This document shows positions 10,392 through 19,787 of a DNA stretch of 64,000 bases, piece by piece. The stretch spans positions 558,001 to 622,000 of the forward strand of contig JAPWJY010000008.1 in the NCBI GenBank assembly GCA_028283765.1. Reading direction: 5' to 3'. Positions within the stretch are counted from its first letter, which is position 1. Each line of letters begins with the position of its first letter. The notes under the pieces are model-generated. The model was given only the letters and a program-made list of their open reading frames with translations, made no database searches and had not been told where the DNA came from. The translations under genes and the position numbers were made by a program. The DNA is from Parvibaculaceae bacterium (GTDB lineage: Bacteria; Pseudomonadota; Alphaproteobacteria; Parvibaculales; Parvibaculaceae).

Positions 10392-11637
10392 GACGGACGT
10401 GACCATCGCAACGATGGGTCATCTGGGCGATGGCGTGAGCGCGGCGGCGCCGGGCGAGCCCGCGCTGTTCATTCCCTTCACCCTGCCGGGCGAGCGGGTG
10501 CGGGTGAAGAGCTATGGCGATGGCCGCGCCGAATTGCAGGCGCTGATCGAGGGCTCGCCGGACCGGGTGGAGCCGCCCTGCCGGCACTTCACCCGCTGCG
10601 GCGGCTGCGCCCTCCAGCATTGGGCGGACGCTCCCTATACGGACTGGAAGCGGGCGCAGGTGGAGCAGGCGCTCGCTTCGCGCGGCATCGAGGCGGAGAT
10701 CGCGCCGATGGCCGTGGCGCGCGCCCACAGCCGCAGGCGGGCGGGCTTTGCCGTCACGCGCGCGGGCAAGGGCACGGTGCTCGGCTATTATGGCCGGGCC
10801 AGCCACACCATCATCCCGGTCGAGGAATGCCCGCTGATCGTGCCGGAAATCGAGCACGCCTTCACGCTGCTGGGCCAGTTGATGGAGCCAGGCCTCAGCC
10901 GCAAGGGCCGCGCCTCCATTCTTGTCACCGCGACGGAAACGGGCCTTGATGTCGCCGTCACCGGCGGCAAGACCCCGCTCGACCTGCCGCTGCGCGAGCT
11001 TTTGGGCACTCTGGCCGCGAAGGGCGATTTCGCCCGGCTGACATGGGATGGCGACATGGTGGCGGAGCGCCGCGTGCCGGTCATCGATCTTTCCGGCTTC
11101 AAGGTCATGCTGCCGCCGGGGGGCTTTCTTCAGGCGACGAAGGAAGGCGAGCAGGCGCTGGTCGCGCGCGTCACCCGCCATGTGCAGGGCGCGAAATCGG
11201 TGGCCGATCTGTTCGCGGGCTGCGGCACCTTCTCGGCGGCGCTGGTGCGCGCATCGAGCGTCCATGCCGTGGAAGGCGATGCGCCCGCCATGAAGGCGCT
11301 GGAACGCGCCCTGAACGAGCAGGGGCCGCTCCAGCGAGCGCGAAAGCTCACCACCGAAATCCGGGACCTCTTTCGCCGTCCGCTTCTGCCAGCCGAGCTC
11401 AACAGGTTCGAGGCGGTCGTCTTCGATCCGCCGCGCGCGGGCGCAAAGGCGCAGGCCGAAGAAATCGCCCGCTCGAAGGTGCAAACGGTCGTCGCCGTCT
11501 CCTGCAATCCCGCCACCTTCGCCCGCGACGCGCGCACGCTCATCGACGGCGGCTATCGTCTGGATATTGTCGAGCCTGTGGACCAGTTCCTCTGGTCGCC
11601 CCATATTGAACTGGTGGCATGTTTCTCGAAGGGATGA
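10384..11637 (+). CDS. Class I SAM-dependent RNA methyltransferase (RlmD/TrmA superfamily, 4Fe-4S)
   Basis: 417 residues: an N-terminal TRAM-like segment, an Fe-S cluster motif in CRHFTRCGGCALQHW, a SAM domain with VADLFAGCGTFSAALVRASS, and the uracil-C5 methyltransferase signature FDPPRAGAKAQAEEI with catalytic Cys in AVSCNPATFARD. It should methylate C5 of a uridine in 23S rRNA or tRNA; the precise position is not assignable. Its ATG overlaps the end of tlyA by 8 bases, indicating co-transcription with dxs-tlyA. Confidence 0.93.
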   Translation: MLETDVTIATMGHLGDGVSAAAPGEPALFIPFTLPGERVRVKSYGDGRAELQALIEGSPDRVEPPCRHFTRCGGCALQHWADAPYTDWKRAQVEQALASRGIEAEIAPMAVARAHSRRRAGFAVTRAGKGTVLGYYGRASHTIIPVEECPLIVPEIEHAFTLLGQLMEPGLSRKGRASILVTATETGLDVAVTGGKTPLDLPLRELLGTLAAKGDFARLTWDGDMVAERRVPVIDLSGFKVMLPPGGFLQATKEGEQALVARVTRHVQGAKSVADLFAGCGTFSAALVRASSVHAVEGDAPAMKALERALNEQGPLQRARKLTTEIRDLFRRPLLPAELNRFEAVVFDPPRAGAKAQAEEIARSKVQTVVAVSCNPATFARDARTLIDGGYRLDIVEPVDQFLWSPHIELVACFSKG

Positions 11638-11644
11638 TCCGGTC

Positions 11645-12691
11645 ATGGCAGGTCCGCTCGACAGATGGGGCTATGGGGTGGCGCAGGGCGCGCGGGTGGC
11701 CTGGTACATTGGCCATTATCTGGCGGTGAACCGGATGCGCGGGCCCCTGACCGGGCCGGGAGAGGAACCCTTCAGGCCCAGCGGCAATGTGCCCGGCCTG
11801 CCACGCCTGCTGAAGGCGATGCGGCGGCTTTTCGAGCAGGACTGGCGCAATGTCGAGGCGGGGATTTATCCCCGCCCCAACGGCCTCCCCGCCGATCCGG
11901 TCCGGGCGCTGGAAAAGAGCCTGCTCTTTTTCAGGGACGTGCCGGAGGTGGACAAGCGCCGGATCGACAGGCGCCACGCCGAGGTGCTGACGCCGGAACT
12001 GCGCGCGCGCTATCCCCGCTATTATCTGCAGAACTTTCATTACCAGACCGACGGCTGGCTCTCGGCTGAATCGGCACGGCTTTATGACACGCAGGTCGAG
12101 GTTCTGTTCAGCGGCACGGCGGACGCCATGCGCCGCCAGGCGCTGGTGCCGCTGGCCGGGGCGCTGAAGGGCAGGGACCAGCGCGCGCTGTCCCTGCTCG
12201 ATCTGGCCTGCGGCACGGGCTCCTTCGTGGCCGATCTGAAGGATTCATATCCCCGCCTCAACGTCACGCTCTGTGATCTCTCGCCCGCCTATCTGGCGGA
12301 GGCGCGCAAGCGTCTGCGCGGACGGCGCGCGCTCCGCTTTCTGGAGGCCAATGTTGAAAGCGTGCCCTTGCCGGACGAAAGTCAGGACGCGATCAGTTGC
12401 ATCTATCTTTTCCACGAACTGCCGCCCAGGGTGCGCCGCACCGTCGCGGCTGAAATCGCCCGCCTGCTCAAGCCGGGTGGCATGGCGGTGATTGTCGATT
12501 CATTGCAGACGGGCGATGATCCCGGAAGCGACGGGCTGCTGGAATTCTTCCCGGTCGGCTTTCATGAGCCCTATTTCCATTCCTATCTCGCGGAGGATTT
12601 CCCGGCCCTGTTCGCGCGCGCCGGCCTGACCTTCGAGGGGCAGACGCCCGCCTTCCTTTCCAAGGTGATGGTGGTGCGAAAGGCGGGCTAG
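11645..12691 (+). CDS. Class I SAM-dependent methyltransferase
   Basis: A 348-residue protein. I start it at the ATG at 11645 (MAGPLDRWGYG) because AAGGGATG precedes it; an upstream extension would run inside the previous gene. About 170 N-terminal residues without a recognised domain are followed by a UbiE-like Rossmann domain: LLDLACGTGSFVADL, then LCDLSP, VESVPLPDESQDAISCIYLF and LKPGGMAVIVDSL. The substrate is unknown. It lies seven bases after the RNA methyltransferase and ends the dxs run. Confidence 0.87.
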   Translation: MAGPLDRWGYGVAQGARVAWYIGHYLAVNRMRGPLTGPGEEPFRPSGNVPGLPRLLKAMRRLFEQDWRNVEAGIYPRPNGLPADPVRALEKSLLFFRDVPEVDKRRIDRRHAEVLTPELRARYPRYYLQNFHYQTDGWLSAESARLYDTQVEVLFSGTADAMRRQALVPLAGALKGRDQRALSLLDLACGTGSFVADLKDSYPRLNVTLCDLSPAYLAEARKRLRGRRALRFLEANVESVPLPDESQDAISCIYLFHELPPRVRRTVAAEIARLLKPGGMAVIVDSLQTGDDPGSDGLLEFFPVGFHEPYFHSYLAEDFPALFARAGLTFEGQTPAFLSKVMVVRKAG

Positions 12692-12702
12692 AGGCAACCG
12701 GA

Positions 12703-14451
12703 TCACGAAGTACGGGAGGAACTTGCCTTCGGGGCTGAAGCAAGTTCGGGGAGTTGATGAAGATAGGCGCTGTCCCGCATCTCCCTTAGCTTCTCCATGA
12801 TTGTTTCCTTTTTTACCAGTTTCGATATGACTGTTCCCACCCGCCCGAAAAACCGGCCGAGGTGTTTGATGACAAACGGTGCGATGGCCACGCAGCCGAC
12901 AGCGATGAGGGCGACACCGGCCAGAACATTGGTGCCGGGAATGAGGGTGACGAGCGCCAGTCCCATAATGGTGGTGCCTATGCCCGCAACCATCAGAACT
13001 TTCGAGACGGTACCGGGAAAAATCAACTTCGGGCTCAGTCTTTTCCTGAAGGAGTGGAAACGGGAATCACTCCTTTCCGCATCATGCCGGTTCCGGATAT
13101 TATGCAGGCTGGGCATGTCGCCAATGATTTTCCTGAACGACGACGTGGGGAGATCGGCCTCGATATCCAAAGCTGCGATGAAATTGGTGGTATTCATTTT
13201 TTTTGTCAGGCGAAGCAGTTTGTCATGGCTGTGATGGATCGCTTCGTCATACTTGGCCAGCGTTTTGGTGTTGTAGACCGGAATTGAATTGACGATGGCT
13301 GTCTGCGATTCCACGAACTGGTCATATATGCAGGAGACCGCATTGCGGGTTTCCCGGTTGAACCGGGCGATAGCGGAAGCATTGTTTTCGTTTATGCATT
13401 CGAGCAATCTTCTTTTTGATGCCGCAGCCAGATTGATTGAGGGATGGTTCGACAGCACATCCTTCAGTTTTTCCATGTAATATCTGTGATATTCGTCGAT
13501 GCTGGCGCGATATCGTTCCGCCTGATGGATAAACTCATCGGTTTTTTTGATGGTGTCGCACCGGACATAACTTCTCTGAAATTTCGATATGTCCTCCTGC
13601 AGCTTGCCGTTAATACGGGTATGGAAGCTTTCGGAAAATTTAAGATCGAAAGCGTCCAGCGCCTCTTGCGACCGCCGGTCAGGCATGGCAGCCATCTCGC
13701 CTGGATTCGTCACCGGCAATTCTGAAATTACCCGGCGCAGCGAAGCATGGAAGCTGGATATTTTTGTCCGCTGTTCCAGTATCCTCTTCAGGTCTTTCGA
13801 CGTCTTCAATGCGGGTGTGCCTGAAACCTGTCTTTCGTAGATAACCACCGCCCTGCGTTCGACTTCCTTATACAGATTTTGATAGGCCTTTTCCCGGACT
13901 TCATTGAATGCGGGAGAGGTCTGTCCGGGGTGTGCATATTTTTTATGAGCAGCTTCGATATTGTTGCGCCATTTTTCGGCGGCAAGGATGAGTTTGGCGC
14001 CGTCATCCTTCGTGTCCCGGGCGGTTTCCGTGATGAATTTCTTCTGGAAACGATTCATCTTTTCTTCCATCCCTTTACGGGTGGCGCTCGCCTTCGGGGA
14101 TGTCAAACCGGGGGCCGGATGAAGATTGACCATGGTGGCCGGTGATGCGGATATTGTCCTTTGCAAGGAAGGCGTGTGATGGGCGTGGGGGGAGGGATGC
14201 CAGACGGGCGTCATCGCCTGGCTTCTGTCCGGGCGGGTGTCTGCTGGACGGGGCGATTCCGGGATTTTCCGGGGGTAGTCTGCATATTCGCTACTGGCCG
14301 GGTGTTTGAATCTGCTTGCCAGCGACTGGGTAATCCGGCTTGCGGTGCGGCGCATATATCCATGTGGAGGAAGTCCCCTGACTTCAGGATAATCGAGATT
14401 CCTTGAATATACATCCGCTGAATTCTCTATCGGTACTCTCTGCATGGTCAT
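12703..14451 (-). CDS. Orphan helical protein with C-terminal hydrophobic hairpin (secreted-effector-like)
   Basis: I do not recognise this 582-residue protein. Residues 1-130 are rich in Pro, Ser, Thr, Arg and His with no signal peptide and look disordered. Residues 130-460 are charged and helical, with coiled-coil-like stretches. Two hydrophobic segments (about 484-504 and 508-528), separated by a short turn, form a hairpin, followed by a basic helix. Base composition is visibly poorer in GC than both neighbours. The plan of disordered N-terminus, helices and hydrophobic hairpin recalls secreted effectors and translocators or host-membrane inclusion proteins, but that is inference only. It sits alone between a methyltransferase gene and aroC. 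Confidence 0.7.
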   Translation of the reverse strand: MTMQRVPIENSADVYSRNLDYPEVRGLPPHGYMRRTASRITQSLASRFKHPASSEYADYPRKIPESPRPADTRPDRSQAMTPVWHPSPHAHHTPSLQRTISASPATMVNLHPAPGLTSPKASATRKGMEEKMNRFQKKFITETARDTKDDGAKLILAAEKWRNNIEAAHKKYAHPGQTSPAFNEVREKAYQNLYKEVERRAVVIYERQVSGTPALKTSKDLKRILEQRTKISSFHASLRRVISELPVTNPGEMAAMPDRRSQEALDAFDLKFSESFHTRINGKLQEDISKFQRSYVRCDTIKKTDEFIHQAERYRASIDEYHRYYMEKLKDVLSNHPSINLAAASKRRLLECINENNASAIARFNRETRNAVSCIYDQFVESQTAIVNSIPVYNTKTLAKYDEAIHHSHDKLLRLTKKMNTTNFIAALDIEADLPTSSFRKIIGDMPSLHNIRNRHDAERSDSRFHSFRKRLSPKLIFPGTVSKVLMVAGIGTTIMGLALVTLIPGTNVLAGVALIAVGCVAIAPFVIKHLGRFFGRVGTVISKLVKKETIMEKLREMRDSAYLHQLPELASAPKASSSRTS

Positions 14452-14659
14452 TCCAGTTAATCCTGCATGGGTATGATTCAGTAACTATACAGGCCTGATC
14501 GCAAGGCCATATGATCCTTGTACGTTCATATATTCAGGTTTTGGAAATGATCTTAATGCAGGCGGATTAAGAAGAATAAAACGCATATAAAGAGAGAGGA
14601 TGCTGGCCGGCAGCAGGCATGGATCATGGCTGCGGGTTCGGCGCCGTCCGTGGAGTGCC
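14452..14659. other. AT-rich intergenic region upstream of the orphan gene
   Basis: About 208 bases that are clearly AT-rich relative to the genome. It separates the start of the orphan gene from the 3' end of aroC, both on the minus strand, and so should hold the orphan gene's promoter. I see no tRNA and no convincing terminator. Its composition continues that of the orphan gene, which suggests the two were acquired together. Confidence 0.5.
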
Positions 14660-15760
14660 CTAGCGGCCGGTCTGGCCGCGATGGCGCAGCAGATGGTCGG
14701 CAAGCACGCAGGCCATCATGGCCTCGCCCACCGGTACGGCGCGGATGCCGACGCAGGGGTCGTGGCGGCCTTTGGTGAAAATGTCCTTTTCCTCGCCCTT
14801 TATGTCCACGGTCTGGCGCGGGGTGAGGATGGAGGAGGTGGGCTTCACGGCAAAGCGGACCACGATGTCCTGCCCGGTGGAAATGCCGCCCAGAATCCCG
14901 CCCGCATGGTTCGAGCCGAAGAGGGGGCCGTCATTGCCCGCGCGCATCTCGTCCGCGTTGGTTTCACCGGTCAGGGCGGCGGCGGCGAAACCGTCACCGA
15001 TTTCCACGCCCTTGACGGCGTTGATGCTCATCATCGCGGCGGCAAGATCGGCATCGAGCTTGCCGTAGATGGGGGCGCCCAGACCCACGGGCACGCCCGA
15101 GGCGGCGATCTCGATCACCGCGCCGCAGGAGGAGCCCGCCTTGCGGACGCCGTCGAGATAGTCCTCCCAGAGGGGGGCTGCCTCGGCGTCGGGGCACCAG
15201 AACGGGTTGTTGCCGGTTTCCGCCCAGTCCCAGTTATCGCGGTTGATGGCGTGAGGGCCCATCTGCACGAGGGCGCCGCGGATCTGGACATGGCCGCTGA
15301 GCAGGCTCGCCAGCACCCGGCGCGCCACGCCGCCCGCCGCCACCCGGGCAGCGGTTTCCCGTGCCGAGGAGCGCCCGCCGCCGCGATAGTCGCGGATGCC
15401 GTATTTCTTCCAGTAGGTGTAATCGGCGTGCCCCGGGCGGAAGGAGGTGGCGATATCGCCATAATCCTTCGAGCGCTGGTCGACATTCTCGATCATCAGC
15501 GAAATCGGCGTGCCGGTTGTCACCTGAACGCCATTTTCGTCGGCAAAGACGCCGGAGAGGATTTTCACCTGATCGGGCTCGCGGCGCTGGGTCGTGAAGC
15601 GCGACTGGCCGGGGCGGCGCTGGTCCAGAAACGACTGGATGTCGGCCTCGCTCAGGGGCACGAGCGGCGGCGTCCCGTCGACCACGCAGCCGAGCGCCGG
15701 CCCGTGGGACTCGCCCCAGGTCGTCACGCGGAAAAGCTGGCCGAAACTGTTGTGGGACAT
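14660..15760 (-). CDS. aroC: Chorismate synthase
   Basis: 366 residues, full length for AroC. The N-terminus [20 protein letters not shown] and internal [14 protein letters not shown] and [17 protein letters not shown] are the family signatures. It converts EPSP to chorismate using reduced FMN, the last common step to aromatic amino acids, folate and quinones. It lies downstream of fabI on the same strand with 36 bases between, as in many Rhizobiales. Confidence 0.97.
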   Translation of the reverse strand: MSHNSFGQLFRVTTWGESHGPALGCVVDGTPPLVPLSEADIQSFLDQRRPGQSRFTTQRREPDQVKILSGVFADENGVQVTTGTPISLMIENVDQRSKDYGDIATSFRPGHADYTYWKKYGIRDYRGGGRSSARETAARVAAGGVARRVLASLLSGHVQIRGALVQMGPHAINRDNWDWAETGNNPFWCPDAEAAPLWEDYLDGVRKAGSSCGAVIEIAASGVPVGLGAPIYGKLDADLAAAMMSINAVKGVEIGDGFAAAALTGETNADEMRAGNDGPLFGSNHAGGILGGISTGQDIVVRFAVKPTSSILTPRQTVDIKGEEKDIFTKGRHDPCVGIRAVPVGEAMMACVLADHLLRHRGQTGR

Positions 15761-15796
15761 GGGCGGGCGATCAGGCGCTGGAAACGGGGATAAGGA

Positions 15797-16621
15797 TCAG
15801 GTCGTGCTTATGTCGGGGGCGTCCTCGGCCTTCATGCCGATGACATGGTAGCCGGCATCCACATGATGCACCTCGCCGGTGACGCCGGTGCCGAGATCGG
15901 ACAGGAAATAGAGCGCGGAATTGCCTACTTCCTCGATCGTGACATTGCGCTTGAGCGGGGCGTTATATTCGTTCCATTTCAGGATATAGCGGAAATCGCC
16001 GATGCCCGAGGCCGCAAGGGTCTTGATCGGCCCGGCCGAAATGGCGTTGACGCGGATATTGTTGCGCCCGAGATCGACCGCCAGATAGCGCAGGCTCGCC
16101 TCCAGCGCGGCCTTGGCCACGCCCATGACGTTATAATGTGGGATCGCCTTTTCCGCGCCGTAATAGGTGAGCGTCAGGATCGAGCCGCCATCCGGCATCA
16201 GCTTTTCGGCGCGCTGGCACAGCGTCGTGAACGAAAAGCACGAGATGGCGAGGCTTTTGGTGAAATTGTCGAGGGTCGTGTCGATGTAGCGGCCATCCAG
16301 TTCGTCCTTGTCGGCGAAGGCGATGGCGTGGACCAGAAAATCGATCTTGCCCCACTTTTCCTCAAGGGTGGCGAAAACCGCGTCCATGCTGGCCGTATCG
16401 GTCACGTCGCAGGGCAGCACGATATCGGAGCCGATGGAGGCCGCGAGCGGGGTCACGCGCTTGAGCAGCGCCTCGCCCTGATAGGTGAACGCGAGTTCCG
16501 CCCCATGTTCGGCGCAGGCCTTGGAGATACCCCAGGCTATGGAACGGTTGTTCGCCACGCCCATGATGAGCCCGCGTTTGCCAGCCATCAGGCCGCCGGT
16601 TGCTGTCCCGGATGCGCCCAT
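15797..16621 (-). CDS. fabI: Enoyl-[acyl-carrier-protein] reductase (NADH)
   Basis: 274 residues, a divergent short-chain dehydrogenase of the FabI class. The segment LIMGVANNRSIAWGISKACA is the nucleotide site typical of FabI, and the catalytic Tyr-x6-Lys sits in HYNVMGVAKAALE. GGAGA lies six bases before the ATG at 16621, supporting this start over an internal Met 33 bases in. It performs the last reduction of fatty-acid elongation and is the triclosan/isoniazid-type target. A second FabI may exist elsewhere, as is usual in alphaproteobacteria. Confidence 0.96.
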   Translation of the reverse strand: MGASGTATGGLMAGKRGLIMGVANNRSIAWGISKACAEHGAELAFTYQGEALLKRVTPLAASIGSDIVLPCDVTDTASMDAVFATLEEKWGKIDFLVHAIAFADKDELDGRYIDTTLDNFTKSLAISCFSFTTLCQRAEKLMPDGGSILTLTYYGAEKAIPHYNVMGVAKAALEASLRYLAVDLGRNNIRVNAISAGPIKTLAASGIGDFRYILKWNEYNAPLKRNVTIEEVGNSALYFLSDLGTGVTGEVHHVDAGYHVIGMKAEDAPDISTT

Positions 16622-16771
16622 TTGATCTCCAATCGACGTGTCTTTAGAGCAGTTAAAGTGAGGCGCATCCTACACAAACCCGCCATCTGGTCCACCTAAA
16701 ACGCGGAACAGGGCCGGTCAGGGTAAAAACTTGTCCGTTAAATCAGGGACTTGGTGCAAGGGAGGGGAAGT

Positions 16772-17482
16772 CTAGTGCGATTCCGTACCCGTTGTTTCGA
16801 TCTCCGGCGCGCCAGGAGGAGCCGGAGGCGGGAGATTCGGCCCCGATCCTTCCCTGGTGACGGAGGAAGGGGGTGGCGGGGAGGGGAGGGCCGGCACGAG
16901 CTGCTTCAGGCGCTCCAGCGCCCTGGCGTTGCCGCCCTGAGCGGCGAGCCCGTACCAGCCAAGGGCGATCGGCAGGGCCTTTTCGACGCCGGTGCCGGTC
17001 TCGTAGAGCACCCCCAGATTGTACTGGGCCAGCGGCAGCCCGAGGCGGGCGGCGACAAAGAACCAGAAAGCGGCGCTTTCCGGCTTTTTGGGGACGCCGT
17101 CCCCGTCGAGATACATGAAGGCGGCGTTGAGCGCGCCGCCGGGCTGGCCGGCGCTGCCCGCCCGTTCGTAGAAATAGAGGGCGCGTTCGGGATCACGTTT
17201 CGTGCCGAGGCCGCGCCGGAGCAGATGGCCGACATTGCGCATGGCGGATATGTCGCCGTTCCGGGCCAGCGGCAGCCATATCTGGAAGGCGGCGGCATAA
17301 TCGCCCGCCTTGTAGCGGTCGAGCCCTTCGGCGAATTTTTTGGGATCGGTGTGGGGCACCTCGCCTGCCTCGATAGCGGAGGGAACGGTCAGGGGCGGGG
17401 CAGCCCGGCACTCCGCCGCCGCTCCCGTAAGAGCGGCGGCGCAAGCCAGGGCAAGAAAGCGGCTCCACAGGCGGAAAGTCAC
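16772..17482 (-). CDS. Sel1-repeat (SLR/TPR-like) exported protein
   Basis: 236 residues. A signal peptide covers about 1-27 (LALACAAALTGAAAECRAA). At least four Sel1-like repeats follow (YKAGDYAAAFQIWLPLARNG; AMRNVGHLLRRGLGTKRDPE; ALNAAFMYLDGDGVPKKPES; AQYNLGVLYETGTGVEKALP), then a proline-rich tail. Such proteins act as periplasmic scaffolds. It is followed by fabI on the same strand after 150 bases. Specific partner unknown. Confidence 0.85.
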   Translation of the reverse strand: MTFRLWSRFLALACAAALTGAAAECRAAPPLTVPSAIEAGEVPHTDPKKFAEGLDRYKAGDYAAAFQIWLPLARNGDISAMRNVGHLLRRGLGTKRDPERALYFYERAGSAGQPGGALNAAFMYLDGDGVPKKPESAAFWFFVAARLGLPLAQYNLGVLYETGTGVEKALPIALGWYGLAAQGGNARALERLKQLVPALPSPPPPSSVTREGSGPNLPPPAPPGAPEIETTGTESH

Positions 17483-17488
17483 GCCCGG

Positions 17489-17965
17489 TTAGCCGTTAAT
17501 GATCTTCCAGGACCCATCCTGTTGGCGGCAGGCGGTGCCATAGGCCTTCTGGCTTTGGCCGCCGACCACCACGGTCTGCTGATATTCCCGGCAATACTGG
17601 CCATCGTTGGTCTGATAGGCCGGCTGGGGGATGATCGTGCCGGAGTTGCCGGAATCCGGATTCCGCCAGGTGGCGGGCACGCCGGAACGGCCGTTTTCAA
17701 GGCTTGTCGTGGTCGTCTGCTGCATGTAGGTGCGGTCGGCCCGATCGAGCGACTTGCCGACCTCGCTGCCCAGCAGCGCACCGAGCAGAACGCCTGCGCC
17801 TGTGGCCCAGAGCTGGCCCTTGCCGCCGCCGATCTGTGAACCCGCAAGGCCGCCGAGCGCCGCGCCACCCAATGTGCCGAAGCTCTGCTTGGGGCCCGCG
17901 CCCGTGTCGCAGGCTGCCAGCGACAGGGCCATCAGGGGAATTGCGATAAATTTCAAACGCTTCAT
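17489..17965 (-). CDS. RT0821/Lpp0805-type surface lipoprotein with glycine-zipper
   Basis: 158 residues with a lipoprotein signal ending in the lipobox LAAC (Cys19). A glycine-zipper segment follows (GGAALGGLAGSQIGGGKGQL ... GVLLGALLGSEVG), as in 17-kDa surface antigens, then a polar C-terminal domain containing YCREYQQTVVVGG and ACRQQDGSWKI. The family is common in alphaproteobacteria and associated with the outer membrane. It is immediately upstream of the Sel1 protein (six bases), so the two are probably co-transcribed. Confidence 0.88.
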   Translation of the reverse strand: MKRLKFIAIPLMALSLAACDTGAGPKQSFGTLGGAALGGLAGSQIGGGKGQLWATGAGVLLGALLGSEVGKSLDRADRTYMQQTTTTSLENGRSGVPATWRNPDSGNSGTIIPQPAYQTNDGQYCREYQQTVVVGGQSQKAYGTACRQQDGSWKIING

Positions 17966-18209
17966 AAGTCTCGTCCCTTGAACCGCGTAACGGGATATTG
18001 CGCCTTGCGGGCAAACATCCTTCTAACGCCTCGATAGACCCATAGATAACGGGCATAATATGGCCGGATTGATGGTCCGATTATGGCGTAGTTTGCAATT
18101 CCGGCCGTGCGTTGCATGAATCCGCCATCGATTTTGCTCGAAAGGAATAATATCTGTCACCGGCTGGAGATACCACACCCTTCCGCCGGGACCTTGGCAT
18201 AGTGCCAAT
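17966..18209. other. Divergent intergenic region, lipoprotein / pdxH
   Basis: 244 bases between two divergent genes, expected to hold promoters for both. I found no RNA gene. A short inverted repeat (GCGCCTTGCGGGC-like) lies near 18000. No operator can be assigned. Confidence 0.4.
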
Positions 18210-18851
18210 GTGACGCGTGAAAAGCTGATCCAATCGAAGAATGAGACCATTCCCATGAGTTTGAACGCGAACGAGGACCCATTCCGTCTCTTTCAGGAGT
18301 GGCTTGATGCCGCGACCGCCAGCGAGCCGAACGACCCGAACGCCATGGCGCTGGCAAGTGCCGATGCCGGCGGTTACCCGGACGTGCGCATGGTGCTGCT
18401 CAAGGGTTTCGATGCGCAGGGTTTTGTTTTTTATACCAATCTGGACAGCGCCAAGGGCCGGGAACTGGCGGCCAACCCCCGCGCGGCGCTCTGCTTCCAC
18501 TGGAAGACCCTGCGCCGTCAGGTCAGGGTGCGCGGGCCGGTTTCGCCCGTCACCGGCGCCGAGGCGGACGCCTATTTCGACAGCCGCCATCGCGACAGCC
18601 GGATCGGGGCCTGGGCCTCGCGCCAGTCGCGGCCGCTGGAAAGCCGGTTCGAGCTTGAAAAGGAGGTCGCGCGCTACACGGCGAGGTTCGGCATCGGCAA
18701 GATTCCCCGTCCCGATCACTGGTCGGGTTTCCGCATTGCCCCCCTTTCCATCGAGTTCTGGGCCGACCGCCCGTTCCGCCTGCATGACCGTCTGGTCTAT
18801 GAGCGTGCCGACGCGCAGTCGGCGTGGCGCACCTCCAGGCTCTTTCCCTGA
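18210..18851 (+). CDS. pdxH: Pyridoxamine 5'-phosphate oxidase
   Basis: 213 residues from a GTG at 18210, or 198 from an ATG at 18255 ([10 protein letters not shown]); neither start has a strong ribosome site. FMN and substrate residues are in [37 protein letters not shown] and [12 protein letters not shown], and the C-terminus ends WRTSRLFP as the family requires. It oxidises PNP/PMP to pyridoxal phosphate with O2. The cation transporter gene follows after 12 bases. Confidence 0.95.
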   Translation: MTREKLIQSKNETIPMSLNANEDPFRLFQEWLDAATASEPNDPNAMALASADAGGYPDVRMVLLKGFDAQGFVFYTNLDSAKGRELAANPRAALCFHWKTLRRQVRVRGPVSPVTGAEADAYFDSRHRDSRIGAWASRQSRPLESRFELEKEVARYTARFGIGKIPRPDHWSGFRIAPLSIEFWADRPFRLHDRLVYERADAQSAWRTSRLFP

Positions 18852-18863
18852 AAGGGACCGAAC

Positions 18864-19787
18864 ATGCCTGCCCAGACCCTGATCGTGGACAAGGAGACAG
18901 GCGCGCGGCTGATGCAGCGGGCAACCCTCCTTGCGGTTGCGGCGGGGGTGTTTCTGACCCTCCTCAAGGCGGGAGCCTGGACGCAGACAGGGTCCGTCGC
19001 CATGCTCGCGGCCCTGTTCGACTCGCTGGTCGACGCCATCGCCTCGTTCATCAATTTCCTCGCCGTGCGCCATGCCCTGACGCCGGCAGATGCCGAGCAT
19101 CGTTTCGGCCACGGCAAGGCGGAGGCGCTGGCCGGGCTTGGCCAGTCCTTTTTCATTCTGGCGTCGGCGGGCTTCATCCTGTTCGAGGCGATAAGCCGGT
19201 TGATCGCGCCGCAGCCGGTTGAGGCGGCGCTTGCCGGCATCGTGGTCGCCGCCATCGCCATCCTCGTGACGATTGCCCTGGTGCTCTATCAGCGCCACGT
19301 CATTGCGCGCACCGGTTCGCTCGCCATCTCGGCGGATTCTCTCCATTACAGCGGCGATCTCCTCATGAATGCCGCGGTGATCGGCGCCTTGCTGCTGGGA
19401 AGCTTCGCCGGGATCGGCTGGGCCGACCCCGTGTTCGGCATCGCCATCGCCTGCACCATCATCGTAAGCGCGTGGCGCATCGTTCGGGGCGCGCTGGACC
19501 AGTTGATGGACCGGGAGCTTTCCGACGAGGACCGCGAGGCGATCCGCACCCTTGCCCTCTCCCATGAAGGCGTCGTCGACATCCATGAACTGCGCACGCG
19601 CTCGTCGGGCATTCATGTCTTCATCCAGCTTCATCTGGACCTTGACCCCGGCCTGAGCTTCATCCGGGCGCACCAGATTTCTGATCTGGTCGAAAAGCAG
19701 ATCATGGCGAAATTTCCGGGCAGCGAAGTGCTCATCCATCAGGATCCGGCGGGCTATGACGGCCCCCGGCCCACGCCGCCGGAGTGA
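18864..19787 (+). CDS. Cation diffusion facilitator (FieF/CzcD-like) transporter
   Basis: 307 residues with about six membrane helices and a cytoplasmic C-terminal domain. Metal-site pairs typical of CDF proteins are DSLVD in the second helix and HYSGD in the fifth; HRFGHGKAEALAGL is the conserved loop. It should export Zn, Fe or other divalent ions by proton antiport. The stop overlaps the next start by four bases (GTGA), so it is coupled to the kinase fusion. Confidence 0.92.
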   Translation: MPAQTLIVDKETGARLMQRATLLAVAAGVFLTLLKAGAWTQTGSVAMLAALFDSLVDAIASFINFLAVRHALTPADAEHRFGHGKAEALAGLGQSFFILASAGFILFEAISRLIAPQPVEAALAGIVVAAIAILVTIALVLYQRHVIARTGSLAISADSLHYSGDLLMNAAVIGALLLGSFAGIGWADPVFGIAIACTIIVSAWRIVRGALDQLMDRELSDEDREAIRTLALSHEGVVDIHELRTRSSGIHVFIQLHLDLDPGLSFIRAHQISDLVEKQIMAKFPGSEVLIHQDPAGYDGPRPTPPE

